Assembly: GCF_000213575.1 (NCBI RefSeq)
Contig: NZ_GL892005.1
Location: 217,647 to 281,646, forward strand
Direction of reading: 5' to 3'
Source: Dysgonomonas mossii DSM 22836
GTDB taxonomy: Bacteria > Bacteroidota > Bacteroidia > Bacteroidales > Dysgonomonadaceae
Length of the DNA stretch: 64,000 bases
Shown: positions 46,030-55,951 of the stretch, piece after piece
Layout of the letters: each line of letters starts with the position of its first letter
Position numbering within the stretch: position 1 is the stretch's first letter
Notes under the pieces: model-generated
Told to the model about the DNA's origin: nothing
The model's input: only the letters and a program-made list of their open reading frames with translations
Databases searched by the model: none
Position numbers and translations under genes: made by a program

Positions 46030-46524
46030 TTATTTTATTTCAGAGTTTTGGTCTTTGCCGGCTTTCCAAACTCGGTATTTAATCTCATAACCTTGCGGAG
46101 CGTATACCACTATAGGTAGTTTGCTGTTGTATCTTACAATAAGAGACTGACTTGATACAAATCTGTTTTCGTTTGGTTTATTACATGCCATCATTGTAGA
46201 GGCTGTTTTTCCATCAGATGTAAATTTGTAATAAGTATATCCCCATCCCTGTAAATCCTTTTCTTCCAATTTACCCATCAGCGTATGCACATTGCAATCT
46301 ACGCTCATTACTTTTCCGGGAACTATTTCTATCTTGAATTTAGATTCATCCGACTTTTTACTTAGATAAATCACATGTCTCTCCATTCCGTCTTTTGCTG
46401 CCGGATAGGGTTCTAGTATTTTGGCTCTTTCTTGTTTGCTTTGTGCATTTGCTACCGAAGCAAAAGATAAGCACAGGCTCATCATAAGTAGTGTTAACGC
46501 TGCGAATGTAGTTCGTTTCATCAT
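46030..46524 (-). CDS. eco: Ecotin-like serine protease inhibitor
   Basis: 164 residues with a cleavable signal peptide (ends SVANA), so periplasmic. Ecotin features in order: YPAAKDGMERHVIYL (residues 40-54), Cys77 and Cys114 matching the single disulfide, and the reactive loop STMMACNKPNE with Met111 at the P1 position. The C-terminal VYAPQGYEIKYRVWKA fits the dimerisation strand. Ecotin inhibits trypsin-, chymotrypsin- and elastase-type proteases, protecting the cell from host or competitor enzymes. Single gene with its own terminator. Confidence 0.92.
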   Translation of the reverse strand: MMKRTTFAALTLLMMSLCLSFASVANAQSKQERAKILEPYPAAKDGMERHVIYLSKKSDESKFKIEIVPGKVMSVDCNVHTLMGKLEEKDLQGWGYTYYKFTSDGKTASTMMACNKPNENRFVSSQSLIVRYNSKLPIVVYAPQGYEIKYRVWKAGKDQNSEIK

Positions 46525-46804
46525 GTTATTGTTTTAGTTGTTTATATTTAATTTGTTTCTAATATTGTTTTGCAATTATTATGACTAAGCAAAAAGATAA
46601 AGGTTTAAGATACTTGTTTGGTGTTAAATCTCTACTTTTATATTCGAATATAACAAGTGCCTGTACTAAAGGTTCATATCCGATTCTTTTATTTGCAAGT
46701 TTTTATCTTTCGTTTGTCGGGAAATAGAATTCGTTCATCGATTATTCCTTGTTTATATATGGCGGTCGGATTAATTTTACATCATAACATTAAATAAGTT
46801 TATT

Positions 46805-47626
46805 ATGAGACGAAATTTAGAAGATAGACATTTTTTTAAAAGAGCCAGAAGAGATAAATCAAATAAAGACGGTATCGGTTTTGCCGTTTTACTAATTCTA
46901 GTCGGAGGCTTTTTCTTAATCTTTAATATGGGAATTCTTCCCGATGTTTTAAGACCGATATTTATATCGTGGCAGATGTTGTTGATCGGAGTTGGGGTAT
47001 GGTCTCTTGTTGTAAAACGAAAATTAGGGCAGGGGCTTTTGGCAATTGGTTTTGGATTATTTTTTATTTATCCCAAATTGAGTTCTGCATTTCCGGCTAT
47101 TTTCATGGATCTTGATATCGATTTCAGAACATACTGGCCAATAATCCCGATAACAGTGGGTACAGTTTTAGTGTTAAACTGGTTGAGATCTTCTGATAAT
47201 AAAAAAAGGGAGCGATGGAATAAAGTATATAATGCAGAGACTGATGAGTGGCACGAGTCTGCTCAGGCAATACATAATAAGTCCGACTTTTTCGAAAAGA
47301 ATATGATTTTCGGAGGTTCTGAGCAGATCATATTATCTCAGAATTTTAAAGGAGGAGAGGCAAATGTGATTTTCGGAGAGTTGATCTTAGATTTGCGTAA
47401 GGCTCAGCTGGGTGAAAATATAGCATACTTAGAATTGAATGCGATATTTGGCAGCTTGGTTGTATATATCCCGTCAGAATGGACATTAAAGGTGGATAGT
47501 TCTACTGTCTTAGGTGCTTTCCAAGACAGACGTTTATATAAAGATGAAGCTTTAGAGAATGAAAAAGGCGCACGGGTTATAATGGAGGCAAATAGTATAT
47601 TTGGCAATATAGAAATCCGAAATTAA
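46805..47626 (+). CDS. LiaF-like membrane protein
   Basis: 273 residues. Four hydrophobic segments (about 24-120: FAVLLILVGGFFLIFNMGIL, MLLIGVGVWSLVV, GLLAIGFGLFFIYP, YWPIIPITVGTVLVLNW), then a soluble LiaF-type beta domain (about 160-273) with repeated IFGG/IFGE/IFGS/IFGN turns (MIFGGSEQIILSQNF, VIFGELILDLRKA, NAIFGSLVVYIP, NSIFGNIEIRN). In Firmicutes LiaF restrains a cell-envelope-stress two-component system (family knowledge). The LytTR regulator gene is 16 bases downstream, so they probably form one signalling unit. Confidence 0.85.
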   Translation: MRRNLEDRHFFKRARRDKSNKDGIGFAVLLILVGGFFLIFNMGILPDVLRPIFISWQMLLIGVGVWSLVVKRKLGQGLLAIGFGLFFIYPKLSSAFPAIFMDLDIDFRTYWPIIPITVGTVLVLNWLRSSDNKKRERWNKVYNAETDEWHESAQAIHNKSDFFEKNMIFGGSEQIILSQNFKGGEANVIFGELILDLRKAQLGENIAYLELNAIFGSLVVYIPSEWTLKVDSSTVLGAFQDRRLYKDEALENEKGARVIMEANSIFGNIEIRN

Positions 47627-47642
47627 ACAGATAGCCTTTAGG

Positions 47643-48470
47643 ATGAAGAGTCGCTTGATAATTATAATGTACATTTTTATAGCATTGCTGACTACTGCTA
47701 TTATATACGGCTGTATGAAGCCTTTGGCGATGGTCTCCTTGCCTGTATTGTGGGCTGACGCTTGTGTATCGGGGATTGTTTTGTCTATTCTTTTGTTCTT
47801 ATTGTATGAGATTGTAAAATATACTCGCTTTGCTACTTTGCCTTTTAAGCAACAGGTGGTTAATTATACGGCATTGGGTATATTATTTGTGTTTTTCTGG
47901 TTGGGAGCAGATCTTTTGGCTCTGTATACACTTTTCGCTCAAGAGGAATGGATTGGCTTGTTGCCGATCTCTACAACTCGGATTGTTTTAAGCTTGCTGG
48001 TATATGTGTCTGCAATACTTTTTTATAATAATATATATAAGTCTAATGTACAGAGTTCAGACGAAAATACGGATGAGTTTTCCATTGCAGAAGATGATAA
48101 TGTAGAGAATCACGTGACTGAAGAAATAAAACCAAATGAAGAATTGGAGCGTGTGGCTGTAAAAAATGGGCAAAGAATAGAGGTAATCCCCGTCTCCAAT
48201 ATAATTTATATACAGGCAGAGGGAGATTATGTAATGATATACTCGGATAAAGGTAAATTCCTGAAAGAGCAAACGATGAAGTCCTTCGAAAGCCTATTGC
48301 CTTCCACTAAATTTGTGCGTGTACATCGCTCCAGTATCGTGAATGTTGATTTTATAGCGCAAATAGAATTATATAATAAACAAAGCCAACTGCTAAAGCT
48401 CAAAGATGGTTCGCAGGTGAGGATTAGTATGAATGGGTATAGGCTCTTAAAGCAAACGCTGGGTTTGTAA
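47643..48470 (+). CDS. Membrane-anchored LytTR-type transcription regulator
   Basis: 275 residues. Four predicted membrane segments fill residues 5-130 (IIMYIFIALLTTAIIYGCM, SGIVLSILLFLLYEIV, ALGILFVFFWLGADLLALY, RIVLSLLVYVSAILFYNN), then an acidic linker, then a LytTR DNA-binding domain (about 172-275: NIIYIQAEGDYVMIY, FVRVHRSSIVNVDFIAQIEL). There is no receiver domain: the membrane part resembles that of LytS-like sensors fused straight to the output domain, so signalling would be one-component. The LiaF-like gene lies just upstream. Confidence 0.82.
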   Translation: MKSRLIIIMYIFIALLTTAIIYGCMKPLAMVSLPVLWADACVSGIVLSILLFLLYEIVKYTRFATLPFKQQVVNYTALGILFVFFWLGADLLALYTLFAQEEWIGLLPISTTRIVLSLLVYVSAILFYNNIYKSNVQSSDENTDEFSIAEDDNVENHVTEEIKPNEELERVAVKNGQRIEVIPVSNIIYIQAEGDYVMIYSDKGKFLKEQTMKSFESLLPSTKFVRVHRSSIVNVDFIAQIELYNKQSQLLKLKDGSQVRISMNGYRLLKQTLGL

Positions 48471-48624
48471 GGTTGTTAATAAGGTTAAGGGTTTCAATTT
48501 TAATGAAAGTAATCTCCGCTTCTTTTTTTACCACAGAGTAAAATGAGTAAAGCGGAGTTTTTGATCATAAAACAAAACCCCAAACAAAAATCATAAAGGA
48601 CTGTATTTTTTGTCCCTAAGTTCC

Positions 48625-48632
48625 TATCTTTG
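48625..48632 (+). promoter_or_regulatory. -7 element of metG
   Basis: TATCTTTG, a full TAnnTTTG match, 51 bases before the metG ATG. A TTTG lies upstream but at shorter than usual spacing. Confidence 0.4.
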
Positions 48633-48683
48633 CACCACGAAAATGCATCTTACGGGAACTAAATATAAAATAACTTACTATAT

Positions 48684-50726
48684 ATGACCAAGAAATACAA
48701 CAGAACCCTTGTTACATCGGCCCTTCCTTATGCCAATGGTCCTGTACATATCGGACATCTTGCCGGAGTTTATATTCCTGCCGATATTTACGTGCGCTAC
48801 CTTAGGCTTAAAGGTGAAGATGTAATACACATAGGTGGTTCTGATGAGCATGGTGTGCCTATCACCATCCGAGCAAAGAAAGAGGGAGTTACACCTCAGG
48901 ATATTGTTGATAAGTATCATGGAATTATCAAGAAGTCTTTTGAAGATTTCGGAATAGCTTTCGATATTTATTCCCGTACAAGCTCTGATATTCATAAAAA
49001 AACAGCTTCTGACTTTTTCCTTACGTTGCATAATAAGGGAGCGTTTGAAGAAAAAACAAGTGAGCAATATTATGATGCAGAAGCTCAGATGTTTCTCGCC
49101 GACCGTTATATTATGGGCGAATGCCCTCACTGTGGCAATCCGAATGCTTACGGAGACCAGTGTGAGTCGTGCGGAACATCGCTTAGCCCTACTGATCTGA
49201 AAAATCCCCGCTCTACAATATCAGGTTCTACCCCTGTGATGCGTGAAACAAAACACTGGTATCTGCCTCTTGACAAGCACGAGTCGTGGCTTCGTCAGTG
49301 GATACTCGAAGATCATAAAGAATGGAAATCGAATGTCTACGGACAGTGTAAGTCATGGCTGGATATGGGGTTACAGCCTCGTGCCGTAAGCCGCGACCTC
49401 GATTGGGGTGTGCCCATTCCACTGCCCGACGCAAAAGGGAAAGTGCTTTATGTGTGGTTCGATGCGCCTATCGGATATATTTCTAACACAATAGAATTGC
49501 TGCCGGATAGCTGGGAGAAATGGTGGAAATCGGAAGATACGAAATTGGTACACTTTATCGGAAAAGATAATATTGTTTTCCACTGTATCGTTTTTCCTGC
49601 CATGTTGAAGGCTGAGGGTTCTTTTATTTTACCTGAAAATGTTCCTGCAAATGAATTCCTGAATCTGGAGGGAGATAAAATATCTACTTCTCGAAACTGG
49701 GCTGTGTGGTTGCACGAATATCTCGAAGATTTTCCGGGACAACAAGATATACTTCGTTATGTACTCACGGCTAATGCTCCCGAAACGAAGGATAATGATT
49801 TTATGTGGAAAGATTTTCAGGCTCGTAACAACAATGAGCTTGTAGCTATTCTGGGGAACTTTATCAATCGTGCATTAGTACTTACCCAAAAATATTTTGA
49901 GAATAAAGTACCGCAGCTGAATGAACTGACAGACTATGACAAGGAAACCCTTAAAGAGTTTGCAGATGTAAAGGCTGTAGTCGAATCTTATCTCGATACA
50001 TACCGTTTCCGCGATGCACTTAAAGAAGCCATGAACTTGGCACGTATCGGTAACAAATATCTGGCAGATACAGAGCCTTGGAAAGTCGTTAAAACGGATA
50101 TGGCACGTGTAGAAACAATATTGAATATATCTCTACAGATTACAGCCAATCTCGCAATCGCTTTCGAGCCGTTCTTGCCATTCAGCGTGAAAAAGATACG
50201 CCGGTTTATAAATGTTGATAACCTGACATGGGATCAACTAGGACGCATTGATCTGCTGCCTGTAGGGCATCCGTTGAATGAGTCGGAATTACTGTTCTCT
50301 AAAATAGAAGATGAAACGATAGAAAAACAAATCCAGAAACTTTTGGATACTAAAAAAGCAAATGAACAGGCCGTGGAAGTAAAAGTTGCTCCGCAGAAAC
50401 CAAACGTTGCTTTTGACGATTTCTCGAAGCTCGACCTTCGTGTAGGAACAGTTTTGGAGTGTATAAAAGTACCTAAAGCTGATAAATTGCTACAATTCTT
50501 AATTGATGATGGCATGGGCAAACGCACCATTATTTCGGGAATAGCAGCTTGGTACAAGCCTGAAGATCTAGTAGGCAAGCAGGTGTGTTTTATTGCAAAT
50601 CTCGAACCACGGAAACTAAAAGGAATAGAGTCGCAAGGGATGATTCTTTCTGTAGAAGATGGGGGCGGTAATTTATCGCTTATCACACCTTCTAAAGATG
50701 TAGAACCGGGTTGTCAGATAGGATAA
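48684..50726 (+). CDS. metG: Methionine-tRNA ligase
   Basis: 680 residues. Class I motif [14 protein letters not shown] (HIGH), zinc-knuckle [26 protein letters not shown]-equivalent [11 protein letters not shown], anticodon-binding helical domain, and a C-terminal tRNA-binding (EMAP/Arc1p-like) domain (about 575-680, [20 protein letters not shown]) that dimerises the enzyme. Long E. coli-type form. A terminator follows at 50749-50784. Confidence 0.97.
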   Translation: MTKKYNRTLVTSALPYANGPVHIGHLAGVYIPADIYVRYLRLKGEDVIHIGGSDEHGVPITIRAKKEGVTPQDIVDKYHGIIKKSFEDFGIAFDIYSRTSSDIHKKTASDFFLTLHNKGAFEEKTSEQYYDAEAQMFLADRYIMGECPHCGNPNAYGDQCESCGTSLSPTDLKNPRSTISGSTPVMRETKHWYLPLDKHESWLRQWILEDHKEWKSNVYGQCKSWLDMGLQPRAVSRDLDWGVPIPLPDAKGKVLYVWFDAPIGYISNTIELLPDSWEKWWKSEDTKLVHFIGKDNIVFHCIVFPAMLKAEGSFILPENVPANEFLNLEGDKISTSRNWAVWLHEYLEDFPGQQDILRYVLTANAPETKDNDFMWKDFQARNNNELVAILGNFINRALVLTQKYFENKVPQLNELTDYDKETLKEFADVKAVVESYLDTYRFRDALKEAMNLARIGNKYLADTEPWKVVKTDMARVETILNISLQITANLAIAFEPFLPFSVKKIRRFINVDNLTWDQLGRIDLLPVGHPLNESELLFSKIEDETIEKQIQKLLDTKKANEQAVEVKVAPQKPNVAFDDFSKLDLRVGTVLECIKVPKADKLLQFLIDDGMGKRTIISGIAAWYKPEDLVGKQVCFIANLEPRKLKGIESQGMILSVEDGGGNLSLITPSKDVEPGCQIG

Positions 50727-50748
50727 AGAAATAGTATATTCTATATAG

Positions 50749-50784
50749 ACCGATATACCTTAATAGGTGTGTCGGTTTTTTTAT
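50749..50784 (+). terminator. Terminator of metG
   Basis: ACCGATATACCT (50749-50760) pairs with AGGTGTGTCGGT (50765-50776), with G-U pairs, and is followed by a run of T. Confidence 0.7.
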
Positions 50785-50856
50785 TTATACAAAAAATAAT
50801 TTTCTTGTAATAAAATTCAAGTAACTTCTACTATATAGTAAAAGGACAATAATGAT

Positions 50857-51360
50857 ATGGATGATCTGAGAGAGAACTTTCTACAAATGCTGGAAAAATA
50901 TCAATCCATTCTGCATAAGGTGAGTCTTATCTACTTTAGGCATGAAGATGAGCGGAAAGATAATTTTCAGGAAATTGTTTATCAGATGTGGAAAGCATAC
51001 GCATCTTTACGAAATAGAGAGACCGTTGTGTCGTGGATATACTCAATATCTATCAACACTTCTATATCACGAATTAGAAAAGATTCCCGGATGCAATACC
51101 GGGAAGAATTGCCCGATGAGGCTTGTGTAGATATGGCTAAGCAATGGGCTGTGGATGAAGATATGGGTATGCTGTTGACGGCTATTTATAATTTGAATGA
51201 TATCGACAAATCTATTATACTGCTTTATTTGGAGGAGAAAAGCTATGAAGAAATTTCAGAAATCATAGGTATAAGTAAATCCAATGTAGGGACTAGGATA
51301 AACCGAGCGAAAAATGTTTTGAAGCACAATTTAATCAAGATGGGTTATGAAAAGGGATGA
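50857..51360 (+). CDS. ECF-type RNA polymerase sigma factor
   Basis: 167 residues. Region 2 at about 20-75 (KVSLIYFRHEDERKDNFQEI, VSWIYSISINTSISRIRK) and region 4 at about 115-160 (LNDIDKSIILLYLEEKSYEE, ISEIIGISKSNVGTRINRAK). The spacing fits a short ECF sigma factor. A 12-base palindrome TACTATATAGTA (50829-50840) is 16 bases before the ATG and could be an autoregulatory site. The next gene overlaps its last 14 bases, the position where an anti-sigma factor would be expected. Confidence 0.88.
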   Translation: MDDLRENFLQMLEKYQSILHKVSLIYFRHEDERKDNFQEIVYQMWKAYASLRNRETVVSWIYSISINTSISRIRKDSRMQYREELPDEACVDMAKQWAVDEDMGMLLTAIYNLNDIDKSIILLYLEEKSYEEISEIIGISKSNVGTRINRAKNVLKHNLIKMGYEKG

Positions 51361-51958
51361 ATTACAAAATATATGGCATAAAGGAAGTACTAATATAGAG
51401 ACTCAGTCTGTTGAAGACCTCAAAAACCTGCTTGAGAAGAAGGTTGCCAAAGCGATGAGAAAACATTCTTTTATCAATTATATTTCCATATTGGTAGGGG
51501 TTACCCTTTTTGTGTTATTGATATATAGCGGAATAAAGAGAGCGAATGATACCTACTACCTAATAAACAATATGGTGCTATGCTTTGTCGTTGGTGTCTT
51601 TGTTGTATCGGGCATCCGATCGCATTATAAGATGAATTATAATACGATGAGTCTTCCTCTAAGAGATTGGTTAAGGTATCGGATAAATGAGATGTCCAAA
51701 TCGCAGAAGATGTATCCGGTTCGTTACTTTCTTGCGATCTTGATGATTCTACCATGCTATCTGTCTTTTTTCGTATATTCAATAAACAGGTCTTTTCTTG
51801 ATGTTGTTACGAATGAAGCGTTCTTTCCTGGTTTTCTTATTGTTTTTATTAGTGGTTCTTTCTCTTCTTTCTTGGCTATGAGGAATGTAAGCCTATATAA
51901 AAAGAAAATATTGAAGAGCCTTCAAGAGATGTATGCTCAACTTTGTGAACAAGATTAA
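51347..51958 (+). CDS. Membrane protein coupled to the sigma factor, possible anti-sigma factor
   Basis: 203 residues, starting inside the sigma gene with a 14-base overlap. A soluble charged N-terminus (1-40, MKRDELQNIWHKGSTNIETQ) is followed by four hydrophobic segments (YISILVGVTLFVLLIYSG, NNMVLCFVVGVFVVSG, YFLAILMILPCYLSFFVYS, FFPGFLIVFISGSFSSFLA). No zinc anti-sigma motif and no named family recognised. The overlap implies translational coupling and suggests that it controls the sigma factor from the membrane (inference). Confidence 0.7.
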   Translation: MKRDELQNIWHKGSTNIETQSVEDLKNLLEKKVAKAMRKHSFINYISILVGVTLFVLLIYSGIKRANDTYYLINNMVLCFVVGVFVVSGIRSHYKMNYNTMSLPLRDWLRYRINEMSKSQKMYPVRYFLAILMILPCYLSFFVYSINRSFLDVVTNEAFFPGFLIVFISGSFSSFLAMRNVSLYKKKILKSLQEMYAQLCEQD

Positions 51959-52093
51959 TGTCTGTTATTTTGTAAGTAAATAAGGTCTGATTCTGTTTTC
52001 TTTTCGATGTTTTTATTTTATATTTGTAGTGTAGTGCTGTTTGATTTGTCAAATAGTTAGTTAACCTTGCTTTATTCTTTTTTCGATAAATAA

Positions 52094-53500
<1,407 letters not shown>

Positions 53501-53531
53501 TAAACCGATTTCGATCTTAAGTCATAAACAA

Positions 53532-53555
53532 AGGGAGCGGTTTTTGCCGCTCCCT
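53532..53555. terminator. Bidirectional terminator between tpl and the nitroreductase gene
   Basis: AGGGAGCGG (53532-53540) and CCGCTCCCT (53547-53555) form a perfect 9-base-pair stem with a 6-base loop between two convergent genes. Confidence 0.7.
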
Positions 53556-53584
53556 CTGTTCGATAAAGAATGAATTTATTCTTT

Positions 53585-54187
53585 TTATTTAAATACTACT
53601 ACTCTGCTTTCTAGTGGTTGGAACTCTTTTGGACCTGCTTCGCTTGTTGGTGTGCCAAATGGCATTTGAGCTATCAGTTTCCATTTAGGGCTGATGTTGA
53701 ATGCTTTTGCTACTTCTTCATCAATTATCGGATTGTAATGTTGCAGCGATGCGCCTAATCCAGCTTCTTCGAGCATTGTCCAGATTGCAAACTGGTGCAT
53801 TGCCGATGTATGCTGAGACCACACTGGGAAGTTTTCGCTGTATGCAGGAAATGCGTCTTGCAAGCCTTTTACAACATCTGTATCTTCATAAAAAAGTATT
53901 GTTCCGTGTCCTGAAGCAAAGGCACCGTCTATCTTCGCTTCTGTAGCAGGAAAAGCTTCAGGCGAAACAAGCTTCTTTAATACTGATTTTACGATATCCC
54001 ATAGTTTCTTGTGATTGTCATTCAATAATAGAACTACTCTTGTCGATTGTGAGTTGAATGATGATGGAACATGCAAAACTGCGAAGTCTATAATTTCTTT
54101 TATCTGATCATCTGAAATAGGGCTCTTGTCATTGATAGCGTAATATGTTCTACGACCTTCTATTGCTTCTTTAAGATTCTTTTTCAT
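53585..54187 (-). CDS. Nitroreductase family protein
   Basis: 200 residues, FMN-dependent NAD(P)H oxidoreductase fold. Marks: AIEGRRTYYAINDKSPIS (FMN-phosphate arginines), HVPSSFNSQSTRVVLL, AIWTMLEEAGLGASLQHYNP and the C-terminal PFGTP. It looks like the fungal-type HBN1/FRM2-like subgroup, linked to stress or lipid signalling in yeast. No signal peptide. A -7 match TAACTTTG (54245-54252, minus strand) precedes it, back to back with the HAD gene. Confidence 0.88.
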   Translation of the reverse strand: MKKNLKEAIEGRRTYYAINDKSPISDDQIKEIIDFAVLHVPSSFNSQSTRVVLLLNDNHKKLWDIVKSVLKKLVSPEAFPATEAKIDGAFASGHGTILFYEDTDVVKGLQDAFPAYSENFPVWSQHTSAMHQFAIWTMLEEAGLGASLQHYNPIIDEEVAKAFNISPKWKLIAQMPFGTPTSEAGPKEFQPLESRVVVFK

Positions 54188-54358
54188 TGTTTACTTTATT
54201 TAATTCGTGTCTAAATACTATAGTTAGCTTTGTTACTCTAACGTCAAAGTTAAAGCAAATGTTTTAGTGATTTGTATAAAAATAATAATAGTTATCTCTT
54301 CAAATATCTATATATCTAAGTATTTCGTACATTTGTGGCTGAATTCTTAACAAATGGT

Positions 54359-55021
54359 ATGATGCTTTTTTCGGGAGTAATATTTGATTTTAACGGAACA
54401 TTATTTTGGGATACTAAGCTGCATAATAAAGCATGGGATATATTTCTGACTAAACATGGTTTGTTTTTATCCGATAAGGACAAGTTTAAGAAGATGCACG
54501 GTAAAAATAATAAGGATTTACTTGTAGAATTATTTAATAAGCCTTTGTCTGACGTTGAAATTCAAAAGTATGTTCTTGAAAAAGAGGGCCTGTATCAGGA
54601 TCTATGTTTGCAAACCGATATGCAATTAGCACCCGGAGTTGCTGACTTCCTGGATTTCTTGAAAGAGAATAAAATACCATTTACTATTGCCACTGCCTCA
54701 GGGAAAGAGAATCTCGATTTTTATTTCGAGCATCTTCCTATTACCCGATGGTTCGAATACGATAAGGTTGTTTATAACAACGGAAAGATAAAAGGAAAGC
54801 CCGATCCTCAGATATATCAGAATGCTTTGGCTATTATAGGCAAGCAACCTGAGGATGTCATTATATTTGAAGATGCTGTAGCCGGATTGCAGTCTGCACG
54901 AAATGCAAAAGCCGGAAAAATAATTGTCGTAAACTCAAATGATGACGATTATACAGACTGGTCGGATTGCCAGATAATTAAAAATTTTGACGAAGTAGAT
55001 AGAACGCAATTTGTATTATAA
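54359..55021 (+). CDS. HAD-superfamily hydrolase (beta-phosphoglucomutase-like)
   Basis: 220 residues from ATG 54359 (ATG 54362 is equally possible). The GTG at 54335 lies inside a TACATTTG -7 box (54328-54335), so it would not be transcribed. HAD motif I is VIFDFNGTLFWD: nucleophile Asp10 present, but the usual second Asp is Asn12. Motif II TIATASG, motif III lysine in KGKPDPQIY, and motif IV VIIFEDAVAGLQSA are typical of the phosphatase/phosphomutase group with an alpha-helical cap. The substrate is probably a sugar phosphate (inference). A methyltransferase gene follows after 5 bases. Confidence 0.85.
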   Translation: MMLFSGVIFDFNGTLFWDTKLHNKAWDIFLTKHGLFLSDKDKFKKMHGKNNKDLLVELFNKPLSDVEIQKYVLEKEGLYQDLCLQTDMQLAPGVADFLDFLKENKIPFTIATASGKENLDFYFEHLPITRWFEYDKVVYNNGKIKGKPDPQIYQNALAIIGKQPEDVIIFEDAVAGLQSARNAKAGKIIVVNSNDDDYTDWSDCQIIKNFDEVDRTQFVL

Positions 55022-55026
55022 ATAAA

Positions 55027-55950
55027 ATGGAGAGCTCTATAAAGAAAGTTCATACTGTAATTTGTCCTGTCTGCGGAAGTCGTGGAATTGACCCTTTTCT
55101 ATCCTGTAAAGATTATCTTACAACACAGGAAGTCTTTGAAATCAATAAATGTAATGTATGTGGTTTTGCTTTTACTCAGGATTTTCCTGTCGAAAATGAA
55201 ATCGGAAAATACTACGAAGCACCTGAATATATTTCACACTCGGATACAAATCGGGGAATAATAAACAGTCTGTACCATCTGGCTCGTAAGATAGCTTTGA
55301 AATCGAAGTCGAAGCTAATTACCAAGTATGCGGGCAGTAAAAAAGGGATGCTGCTTGATATAGGTTCAGGAACCGGTTACTTCCTAAATCGGATGAAAGA
55401 ACTGAAATGGATTGTAACAGGCATAGAGAAATCAGCATCAGCCAGAAAGTATGCAAAACAAAAATTTGGGATAGATTGTCAGGATTCCGAATATCTTTAT
55501 GAGATTCCGTGCCAGACAAAAGATGTGATTACGATGTGGCATGTATTGGAGCATCTCGAGCATCTAAACAGTGTGCTGGACTATCTCCAAAAAATATTGA
55601 AAGATGACGGAACTCTCGTTATAGCCTTGCCCAATAAAGAATCGTTTGATGCAAGATACTATAAAGAATATTGGGCTGCCTACGATGTGCCCCGCCATCT
55701 ATGGCATTTCTCTTCCTCCGATTTTCAGCGCATTGCAAACAGGCATCAGTTCGAAATTATAGAAGTGAAACCGATGTATTTCGATGCTTTCTATATATCT
55801 ATGCTGAGTGAGAAAAATATGGGACACTCGTTTGCCAGTTTGCGAGGATTGATTCGGGGCGGAGTTTATTTCTTACGTACTTTGAGGAATAAAAATGGCA
55901 GTAGTTCGTTGATTTATATATTAAAGAAGAAAATAACAAACACAAAATAA
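55027..55950 (+). CDS. Class I SAM-dependent methyltransferase with N-terminal zinc ribbon
   Basis: 307 residues. The N-terminal cysteine pairs CPVCGS and CNVCGF form a zinc-ribbon-like cap. The methyltransferase core (about 95-230) has motif I MLLDIGSGTGYFLNRMKE, VTGIEKSASARKYA, and the post-motif MWHVLEHLEHLNSVL with the LPNKESFDARYY stretch, all typical of Methyltransf_23 enzymes found in surface-sugar clusters. It overlaps no gene but lies 5 bases after the HAD gene and 1 base before the YfhO-type gene. Confidence 0.85.
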   Translation: MESSIKKVHTVICPVCGSRGIDPFLSCKDYLTTQEVFEINKCNVCGFAFTQDFPVENEIGKYYEAPEYISHSDTNRGIINSLYHLARKIALKSKSKLITKYAGSKKGMLLDIGSGTGYFLNRMKELKWIVTGIEKSASARKYAKQKFGIDCQDSEYLYEIPCQTKDVITMWHVLEHLEHLNSVLDYLQKILKDDGTLVIALPNKESFDARYYKEYWAAYDVPRHLWHFSSSDFQRIANRHQFEIIEVKPMYFDAFYISMLSEKNMGHSFASLRGLIRGGVYFLRTLRNKNGSSSLIYILKKKITNTK

Positions 55951-55951
55951 G

